Program-made: the position numbers and the translations under genes
Assembly: GCA_023255165.1 (NCBI GenBank)
Contig: JALRJD010000345.1
Coordinates: 1 to 20,989, forward strand
Reading direction: 5' to 3'
DNA length: 20,989 bases
Origin: Porticoccaceae bacterium
Lineage (GTDB): Bacteria; Pseudomonadota; Gammaproteobacteria; Pseudomonadales; Porticoccaceae
In this document: piece by piece, positions 14,773-20,989 of the stretch
How positions within the stretch are numbered: the stretch's first letter is position 1
Layout: every line of letters begins with the position of its first letter
The notes under the pieces: generated by a model
What the model was told of the DNA's origin: nothing
The model's input: only the letters and a program-made list of their open reading frames with translations
The model's database searches: none

Positions 14773-15888
14773 ATGAAACCAGCAACTAAGCCAGCCAACC
14801 CCAATTTTTCCTCCGGCCCCTGTTCCAAGCGTCCGGGTTACAGCCTCGACAATCTCGATATCGGCACCCTCGGTCGCTCTCATCGCTCCAGCGTTGGCAA
14901 GCTTGCACTCGGCCGTGCCTGCAGCGAGACCGCGGAGATTCTTGGTTTACCCGAAGGGTACAGAGTTGGTGTGGTTCCCGCCTCAGACACCGGCGCGGTT
15001 GAGATGATTATGTGGTCGGTGCTAGGTGCGCGGCCGGTGGATGTATTTGCCTGGGAATCCTTCGGCAGTGGCTGGCTCAGCGATGTCACCAAACAGCTAA
15101 AGCTGGACAATGTAAACAGCTACACAGCTGATTATGGTCAGTTGCCCGACATGACTCAGGCCAACCCGGACCACGACATTATTTTTACCTGGAACGGCAC
15201 CACCGCCGGCGTCAAAGTGCCGAATGCGGACTGGATCAGCGACGACCGCAGCGGCCTGACCATCTGTGACGCCACCTCCGCGGTGTTTGCCATGGAGATG
15301 CCCTGGGAAAAACTCGATGTGGTCACCTACAGCTGGCAAAAAGTGCTCGGCGGTGAGGGCGGTCACGGCATGTTGATTCTCAGCCCTCGTGCGGTTGAGC
15401 GCCTTGAGAGCTACACTCCGGCCTGGCCACTGCCAAAAATTTTCCGCATGACCAAAGGCGGCAAGCTGATTGAGGGTATCTTCCGTGGCGAGACCATCAA
15501 TACTCCTTCGATGCTCTGTGTTGCCGACTATCTGGATGCCCTGGACTGGGTGCGCTCGATTGGCGGACTGCCCGCCGCGATCGCCAAATCCAACGCCAAC
15601 CTTGAGGTGATCAAAGGCTTCGTCAACAGCCGTCCCTGGGCTCACTTTCTTGCCCAGGAAGACGATCAGATTTCCAACACCAGCGTCTGTCTGACCCTCG
15701 ATCTTGACGCTGACCAGGTTAAACAGATTGTTAAATTGCTCGATGCGGAGGCAGTGGCCTACGATATAGGCGCTTACCGCGATGCGCCGGCTGGCCTGCG
15801 TATCTGGTGTGGCGCCACGGTTGAGGCATCTGATCTCGAGGCGCTGCTGCCATGGCTGGATTGGGCCTTTGAGCAGGTTCGTGCGTAA
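14773..15888 (+). CDS. serC: Phosphoserine aminotransferase, Methanosarcina/alphaproteobacterial type
   Basis: A 371-residue PLP enzyme that converts 3-phosphohydroxypyruvate and glutamate to phosphoserine and 2-oxoglutarate. N-terminal ANPNFSSGPCSKRPGYSL and GRSHRSSVGK mark the SerC_2 (Methanosarcina-type) subfamily and not the enterobacterial SerC. The PLP lysine is K190 in YSWQKVLGGEGGHG. The aspartate of CDATSAVFAM should hold the pyridine nitrogen. It is paired with serA 75 bp downstream. The ribosome binding site is poor. Descent by transfer from alphaproteobacteria is possible but unproved. Confidence 0.9.
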   Translation: MKPATKPANPNFSSGPCSKRPGYSLDNLDIGTLGRSHRSSVGKLALGRACSETAEILGLPEGYRVGVVPASDTGAVEMIMWSVLGARPVDVFAWESFGSGWLSDVTKQLKLDNVNSYTADYGQLPDMTQANPDHDIIFTWNGTTAGVKVPNADWISDDRSGLTICDATSAVFAMEMPWEKLDVVTYSWQKVLGGEGGHGMLILSPRAVERLESYTPAWPLPKIFRMTKGGKLIEGIFRGETINTPSMLCVADYLDALDWVRSIGGLPAAIAKSNANLEVIKGFVNSRPWAHFLAQEDDQISNTSVCLTLDLDADQVKQIVKLLDAEAVAYDIGAYRDAPAGLRIWCGATVEASDLEALLPWLDWAFEQVRA

Positions 15889-15963
15889 CAGTGCTTTACG
15901 CAACGCAAATTGACTGATTGAACGTTTATATACCGAGACTTAAACCCCGAGACCCTAAATATT

Positions 15964-17133
15964 ATGTATAACATTCGTACCTACAACGCCATTTCATCCA
16001 AAGGCCTGAGCCGCTTCCCGGCAGAAAGCTATCAGGTATCCAGCGATATCGCCGATCCGGATGGCGTTCTGCTGCGCAGCCAGAAATTGCACAGCGAAGT
16101 ACTGCCCGAATCCGTGGTTGCCGTTGCCCGTGCCGGCGCCGGCGTTAACAATATTCCGGTCGCCGATTACACCGAGCAGGGCATTGTTGTCTTCAACACG
16201 CCCGGCGCCAATGCTAATGCGGTAAAGGAGCTAATAGTCGCGGCTTTGCTGATGGGATCGCGGGATATTTACGGTGGCATGAACTATGTCCAAAGTCTTA
16301 CCGAGATGACCGACTCAGCGGAGATGGGCAAGCTGCTGGAAAAAGAGAAGAAGCGTTTTGCCGGCGGCGAAGTGCAGGGTAAAACCCTTGGCGTGGTTGG
16401 CCTCGGTGCGATTGGCTCAATGATTGCCAACCTCGCTCTGGAACTTGGTATGCAGGTTATTGGATACGATCCGGCCATTTCGGTCGAGGCGGCCTGGCAG
16501 CTCTCCAGCAATGTAGAGCGCATGGAAAACCTTGAAGCCCTGCTCGCCCGCGCTGACTTTATTACCCTGCACGTTCCAGCGATTCCGGCGACCAAGCATC
16601 TGATCAACAGCAAAACTCTGGCCGGTATGAAAAGCACTGCCAAGATTCTTAACTTTGCCCGTGAAGAAATTGTCAGCACCGACGATATGATCGCCGCGCT
16701 GGATAAAGGTACCGTCGCCGGTTATATCACCGACTTCCCGACTCCGGAATTGCTTGGCCGCCAAGACGTGTTGCTGATGCCGCACATTGGCGCCAGCACG
16801 GAGGAGGCGGAAGAGAACTGCGCAGTGATGGCTGCCGATCAACTGATGGATTTTCTTGAGAACGGCAATATTCGCAACTCGGTTAACTACCCGCAGATCA
16901 AAATGGCACGCAATGGTGGCGCGCGGATTACCTTTACCAACAAGAATGTTCCCAAGATTCTCGGCAGCGTGCTGTCACTGTTGGCCGACAGCAATCTCAA
17001 TGTTGTCGATATGGTTAACAAGAGCCGCGACGATATTGCTTACAACATTATCGATATTGAAGGTGAGGTTGACGACAGCCTAAAGGCCAGTATTGCCGCG
17101 GTCGACGGTGTGGTTCGCGTCCGCATTCTTTAA
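15964..17133 (+). CDS. serA: D-3-phosphoglycerate dehydrogenase, short ACT-domain form
   Basis: A 389-residue enzyme for the first step of serine synthesis, oxidising 3-phosphoglycerate with NAD+. Residues to about 300 form the catalytic and nucleotide-binding core, with VVGLGAIGSMIA as the Rossmann loop. Catalytic residues are R233 (NFARE), E262 (PTPE) and H274 (MPHIGAS). Arg-to-Glu spacing equals that of E. coli SerA, but Glu-to-His is about 11 residues shorter. A C-terminal ACT domain (about 318-389) may bind serine for feedback control. It forms a pathway pair with serC. Confidence 0.92.
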   Translation: MYNIRTYNAISSKGLSRFPAESYQVSSDIADPDGVLLRSQKLHSEVLPESVVAVARAGAGVNNIPVADYTEQGIVVFNTPGANANAVKELIVAALLMGSRDIYGGMNYVQSLTEMTDSAEMGKLLEKEKKRFAGGEVQGKTLGVVGLGAIGSMIANLALELGMQVIGYDPAISVEAAWQLSSNVERMENLEALLARADFITLHVPAIPATKHLINSKTLAGMKSTAKILNFAREEIVSTDDMIAALDKGTVAGYITDFPTPELLGRQDVLLMPHIGASTEEAEENCAVMAADQLMDFLENGNIRNSVNYPQIKMARNGGARITFTNKNVPKILGSVLSLLADSNLNVVDMVNKSRDDIAYNIIDIEGEVDDSLKASIAAVDGVVRVRIL

Positions 17134-17158
17134 TTGCCATATTCTAACGGGGTGAAAG

Positions 17159-18169
17159 CTACCGGAGTAAAGGTTGCTTCACCTCGGTAGAAAACAGCTT
17201 CGCCCGCACCGTGCGGCGATAGGCTTTCGGGCTGTTCCCCGACCACTGTTTAAAGCGCACTGAAAACCAGCTGGCATCGTTGTAACCGCTGTAGCCGGCA
17301 ACCTCCAAAATCGTCAAATCACTGTTTTTCAACAGATCACAGGCAAAGGTCATGCGCACCTCGGTCAGGTAATCGCTGGGCGTCTGACCCACTGCCGCGA
17401 CAAAGCGCCGGTTGAAGGTTCGGGTTGTCATGTTGAACTGCGCGGCCAGACCTGGCACCGACAATTGCTTGCTGAGATTATCCTGAATCCAGATCTGCGC
17501 CTGCACAATTGCCTCATCGCTGTGCTCCTTGTGTTGGTCGCTAAAACTGACCGGCTCGCTGAGATTGCGAATCTCATGAAAGAAATTGCGCTGTGCCTGG
17601 CGCGCGATGACGCGGCCAAAAATACGCTCAACCTGATGCATAATCAGCTCGGCCATGGCATTGATGCTGGCGGCGCAATAAATATTGCCCGCCTGGGTGG
17701 TGAAGTGCTGGCGTGCCAGCTTTATTTTTGGATAGCTGCGCTGAAGCTGATCAAAGTAGTGCCAGTGAGTGGTGGCGGGCTTGTCGTCGAGCAATCCCGC
17801 CTCGGCGAGAAAGCAGACGCCGGTGCCCACCGCGGTAAAGCTGCAGTTGCGTTGATGCTGCTCTTGCAGCCAGGGAATATAGGCGGCGTGTCTGACTACC
17901 GCCGGGCGTGGGTTGCGCCAGAGAGCTGGGATATGAATCAGGTCGCTGACAAAATCGTCGTCGATCGAGTGGGTCGGGTTTAACTGAAATCCGGCTGAGG
18001 TCTGTACCGGTTTGCCGTCGGCACTCACCCAGCGGATAACCACCTCGGTCTGCCATTGCCTGCTGGCACGGGCCATGGCCTGGGCGAACTGAAAGATCTC
18101 CGCCGCCAAGGTGGTGCTCGACACCAGCATGTTGTCACAGAGTAAAAGCGTCAGATTAAAGGTCGGCAT
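17159..18169 (-). CDS. GlxA-family AraC transcriptional regulator
   Basis: A 336-residue regulator. The N-terminal ~200 residues form a DJ-1/PfpI-like domain with VGTGVCFLAEAGLLDDKPATTHW, the usual GlxA signature, though the common CTGA nucleophile position reads GTGV. The C-terminal ~100 residues are an AraC double helix-turn-helix (SVPGLAAQFNMTTRTFNRRF, later ILEVAGYSGYNDASWFSVRF). The ligand is unknown. It diverges from fabY with 121 bp between the two, so it may control fabY and itself. It converges on serA with only 25 bp between. Confidence 0.9.
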   Translation of the reverse strand: MPTFNLTLLLCDNMLVSSTTLAAEIFQFAQAMARASRQWQTEVVIRWVSADGKPVQTSAGFQLNPTHSIDDDFVSDLIHIPALWRNPRPAVVRHAAYIPWLQEQHQRNCSFTAVGTGVCFLAEAGLLDDKPATTHWHYFDQLQRSYPKIKLARQHFTTQAGNIYCAASINAMAELIMHQVERIFGRVIARQAQRNFFHEIRNLSEPVSFSDQHKEHSDEAIVQAQIWIQDNLSKQLSVPGLAAQFNMTTRTFNRRFVAAVGQTPSDYLTEVRMTFACDLLKNSDLTILEVAGYSGYNDASWFSVRFKQWSGNSPKAYRRTVRAKLFSTEVKQPLLR

Positions 18170-18290
18170 GGACGAGATGGTACATTAAATGGCGTAAAAC
18201 TAATACAGTATGGCTAAATTACAAAAGCTACTAGCGATTTGCCAGCCTACACTGACGGCCAATCTTAATCCCTGCTTGTAAGGAAATATT
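18170..18290. promoter_or_regulatory. Divergent promoter region, AraC regulator and fabY
   Basis: This 121-bp gap must hold the starts of both genes. It is A/T-rich near 18185-18230. AAGGA at 18280-18284 is the fabY ribosome binding site, 6 bases before the ATG. I see no convincing -35/-10 pair or clear operator. Confidence 0.4.
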
Positions 18291-20189
18291 ATGTCTAATG
18301 CCCTCCCGGTTATTGTCGGATTTGGTGGCTACAATGCTGCCGGACGCAGCTCTTCGCACCAGGCTTTTCGCCGCATGATTATTGAGTCGTTGTCGGCTGC
18401 GGAGCAGACTAAAACGGTGGTTGGCCTGGCCTGCCTGATGGGTCAGGTGAGCAGAGAGGGTGAACAGTATCGCGATCAGCAGGGCACCCAATTGAGTGCC
18501 GCGGAAGTCGACCAGCGTTTCCGTCAGGCGGTAATCGATGGCACATTGATCCGCAAGATTGAGTTGTTTGATCCGGCCAAGGTGCCAGGGCACAAAAAGA
18601 TTTCCCTCAATGACGACGCCGCACAGCCGATTTACTTCACCATGCTCAAGCGCGATCTACCCACCGTGCCGCCGCAGGACTGGTCGATTGAGGATCTGCA
18701 AAACGGTACTGTCCAGGTCACCGCATCGGGCGCCAGCCAGTATCTGGTTGAGTCTCACTATGAGCTCGCGGCCAAGGCCGCGGGACAACTTCCCAGCGGC
18801 TTTGACCCGGCCGACCATTACAACAGCCGCTTTCATCCCCGCAGTTTGCAGATGGCCCTGTTAGGTGCCAGCGACGCGCTGCATTCCATTGGTATTCCCT
18901 GGGAAAAGATAGCCAATGCAGTAAACCCGGACGAAGTGGGTGTTTACTCTTCAAGTGTATTAAGCCAGATGACAGAAGAGGGTTTCGGCGGTCTGCTGCA
19001 GGCGCGTCTGCGCGGCGGCCGCACTACGGCCAAGCAGTTGCCGCTGGGATTGAACTCAATGCCCGCTGACTTTATCAATGCCTATGTGCTTGGCAGCGTC
19101 GGTCATACCGAAGCGATTACCGGCGCCTGTGCCACCTTCCTCTATGTGTTGCAAGCAGCGGTGCGGGATATTCGCAGCGGCCGCCGCCGGGTAGCGGTTT
19201 TGGGCAATGCTGAGGCCAGTGTGACGCCGGAAATCTCTGAAGGTTTTTCCAATATGAGCGCCCTCGGCAGTGACGAGAACCTGTGCAAACTTGACGGCAC
19301 GGATACCCCGGACTGGCGTCGCGCCAGCCGACCTTTCGGTGAAAATTGCGGTTTTGCCCTCTCTGAGGCGACCCAGTATATGGTGTTGATGGACGACGCC
19401 CTGGCCATTGAGTTGGGTGCCGATATCCACGGCGCCGTGCCCGAAGTGTTTATCAATGCAGATGGGGTCAAGAAGTCGATTTCCGCGCCTGGTGTCGGCA
19501 ACTATATTTCCTTTTCCAAAGCGGTCGCGTCGGCGATCAATATTGTCGGCGAAGAGGGGGTCAAAAAGCACAGTTTTGTTCACGCCCACGGCTCCAGCAC
19601 CCCGGCCAACCGCACCACCGAGTCGCACCTTATCGAGCGAATCGCAGAAGCCTTTGATATCAATGACTGGCCGGTAACCGCGATCAAGTCCTACGTCGGT
19701 CACTCACTGTCATCGGCCAGTGGCGACCAGATGATCTCGGCGCTGGGCACCTTTAAGTATCAAATTATTCCCGGGATTAAAACCATTGCTGAAGTTGCTT
19801 CAGACGTATCACAACAGCGCTTGCGCTTTCCGCTGCAGGATCTGGATGTCAGTGCCAGTGGGATGCAGGTTGCCTTTGTAAACTCAAAAGGGTTTGGCGG
19901 CAATAATGCGACTGCTGTGGTGCTGTCGCCAAACAAAGTCGACGAGATGCTGGCGCAGCGCTATGGCGCGAGCTTTGCCGATTATCAGGCGCAACGGGAA
20001 ACGACCAGAGCCGCGGCCGAGCAGTATGCTGTGCGCGCCGACGCCGCGCAGTTGGATGTGATCTATCGTTTTGGTGAGCCATTGATTGATGAAGAAGGGG
20101 TGACAATCACTACCGAGGGCCTGCATATTCCAGGTTTTGCCCGCGATGTTACCTTTGATCTGGAAAATCCTTGGCAAGATATGCAGTGA
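18291..20189 (+). CDS. fabY: Beta-ketoacyl-ACP synthase FabY
   Basis: A 632-residue condensing enzyme. Length and N-terminus (LPVIVGFGGYNAAGRSS, then FRRMIIESL) match Pseudomonas aeruginosa FabY (PA5174). That enzyme primes fatty acid synthesis by joining acetyl-CoA to malonyl-ACP and can replace FabH. The catalytic triad is visible: C280 in TGACATFLY, H433 in HAHGSSTPANRT and H471 in KSYVGHSLSSASG. A long N-terminal region precedes the thiolase fold. The glycine-rich GFGGNNA closes the fold near residue 540, and a ~90-residue tail follows. AAGGA precedes the ATG. The 3' end overlaps the convergent protease gene by 41 bp. Confidence 0.93.
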   Translation: MSNALPVIVGFGGYNAAGRSSSHQAFRRMIIESLSAAEQTKTVVGLACLMGQVSREGEQYRDQQGTQLSAAEVDQRFRQAVIDGTLIRKIELFDPAKVPGHKKISLNDDAAQPIYFTMLKRDLPTVPPQDWSIEDLQNGTVQVTASGASQYLVESHYELAAKAAGQLPSGFDPADHYNSRFHPRSLQMALLGASDALHSIGIPWEKIANAVNPDEVGVYSSSVLSQMTEEGFGGLLQARLRGGRTTAKQLPLGLNSMPADFINAYVLGSVGHTEAITGACATFLYVLQAAVRDIRSGRRRVAVLGNAEASVTPEISEGFSNMSALGSDENLCKLDGTDTPDWRRASRPFGENCGFALSEATQYMVLMDDALAIELGADIHGAVPEVFINADGVKKSISAPGVGNYISFSKAVASAINIVGEEGVKKHSFVHAHGSSTPANRTTESHLIERIAEAFDINDWPVTAIKSYVGHSLSSASGDQMISALGTFKYQIIPGIKTIAEVASDVSQQRLRFPLQDLDVSASGMQVAFVNSKGFGGNNATAVVLSPNKVDEMLAQRYGASFADYQAQRETTRAAAEQYAVRADAAQLDVIYRFGEPLIDEEGVTITTEGLHIPGFARDVTFDLENPWQDMQ

Positions 20190-20989
20190 ACTGCCGCAGT
20201 TGCTGAAGCAGCGCCTGATCCACTCTGCGCGCCTGATTAATCCAGCGTTCCGGGTCGGCCGCGGCGCCATCCCCAACAGGACTGCTGTTTTCGCCCTGAT
20301 GAATAAACAACGTCCCACCATGTATGGCAATTACTTTGGCCAGCCCCTCGGGCTGCCCATTCGTGGTTGCCGCCAGAACCGGCCCGCCAGAGGCGCCACT
20401 GCGAGCATCGCAGTCATGTAACAGCAGTTTGTCACTGTGAAATCGGTTTGAGTTAAAGACCTTGCAGCCGTTTGATTGGGTAATCCGGTTGAGCTTGCTG
20501 TTGTAACCAATCAACGATAAACCCTGTGGCTGGTCACGGTGGCCAGCAAAAACCGCTTCGGCCAACTCAAGAGCGGGTTGTCGCGGAGTTCGCTCCAATG
20601 CCACAAACACAAAATCGGTTTCCGATTGCCGAATCTTATCCATCGCAAAGGGATTAAATTGATAATCTGATACAGCGGCGAACGGAATCGCTTCAAAACG
20701 GTTATTTGCCGGCAGATAGCTGCACGTTTGATACATTTCACCGCTTTTTTGATTAAACAAAATATGTGCGGCGGTAACGATTAGCGCCGGGATCTGTTTC
20801 TGACTGGGATTAGCCTTGATATAAGTTGCTGTGCCCCGCAACCCGCCATCGCAATAAATAGTTCCGGTTGCATTAAGCTCTGCATCGGTGGAAATCCGGC
20901 GTTGGTCTTCAATGCCATTTTCAGCAATGCCATCGCCAAAAATAGCTGCTGTTGCAGAGCACGGTGATAACAACAAGACGAGGCTAAAT
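20149..20989 (-). CDS. Secreted trypsin-like serine protease, truncated by window edge
   Basis: An S1-like protease of at least 280 residues; the frame is open to the edge, so the start codon is outside. The visible N-terminus FSLVLLLSPCSATAA is the end of a signal peptide. The catalytic triad is complete: His in VTAAHILF (codon 20764-20766), Asp in SETDFVFVAL (20614-20616) and Ser in RSGASGGPV (20389-20391). Cysteines near the active site (CDAR, and others) may form disulfides. The exact family and substrate are not recognisable. Its last 41 bp lie opposite the end of fabY. Confidence 0.85.
   Translation of the reverse strand, partial: FSLVLLLSPCSATAAIFGDGIAENGIEDQRRISTDAELNATGTIYCDGGLRGTATYIKANPSQKQIPALIVTAAHILFNQKSGEMYQTCSYLPANNRFEAIPFAAVSDYQFNPFAMDKIRQSETDFVFVALERTPRQPALELAEAVFAGHRDQPQGLSLIGYNSKLNRITQSNGCKVFNSNRFHSDKLLLHDCDARSGASGGPVLAATTNGQPEGLAKVIAIHGGTLFIHQGENSSPVGDGAAADPERWINQARRVDQALLQQLRQFTAYLAKDFPDQR

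Noticed and set aside
17151..17183. Hairpin GGTGAA/TTCACC between serA and the AraC gene as a terminator
   Set aside because: The stem is only 6 bp with a long loop, and no U-tract follows on either strand.

Overview
The window is a piece of a gammaproteobacterial chromosome, or of a metagenomic contig from one. The gene orders coxA-ctaG-coxC-DUF2909-SURF1-ctaB-SCO, zur/znuCB against znuA, and polA-engB-cytochrome c4-dsbA resemble Pseudomonas and related marine Gammaproteobacteria. A FabY-type ketoacyl synthase also fits. A marine lineage of the Cellvibrionales type is possible, but this is inference from gene content only.

Region 1 (1-5975) holds the 3' part of a cytochrome c oxidase cluster: truncated coxA, the CuB chaperone ctaG, coxC, a DUF2909 membrane protein on the opposite strand, SURF1, a membrane-anchored CX3C protein, heme O synthase ctaB and a SCO copper chaperone. 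The heme A synthase ctaA, which sits before ctaB in Pseudomonas, is absent here. The first ~107 bases are AT-rich, do not continue coxA, and read open on the minus strand, so the coxA break looks like a chimeric or rearranged junction.

Region 2 (6016-9212) is a zinc uptake locus. zur-znuC-znuB run leftward with 8-bp overlaps and znuA runs rightward. The divergent intergenic region has a very good Zur-box-like palindrome over the likely znuA -10. The znuA leader contains short direct repeats.

Region 3 (9312-14555) has polA, engB (minus), a di-heme cytochrome c4 and a DsbA-like oxidoreductase with a CGHC active site. Between polA and engB, where Spot 42 and ErsA sRNAs lie in other Gammaproteobacteria, there is an unannotated sRNA candidate. 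It has a sigma-E/AlgU-like promoter, a C-rich loop and a strong terminator. I consider it the most interesting item in the window.

Region 4 (14556-17133) is a serine biosynthesis pair: a SerC of the Methanosarcina/alphaproteobacterial type and a short ACT-domain SerA, preceded by a leader with strong hairpins.

Region 5 (17159-20989) has a GlxA-family AraC regulator diverging from fabY, and a truncated secreted trypsin-like protease whose 3' end overlaps fabY tail to tail. No tRNA, rRNA, CRISPR array, insertion sequence or attachment site was seen, and no gene-free stretch exceeds about 300 bases.
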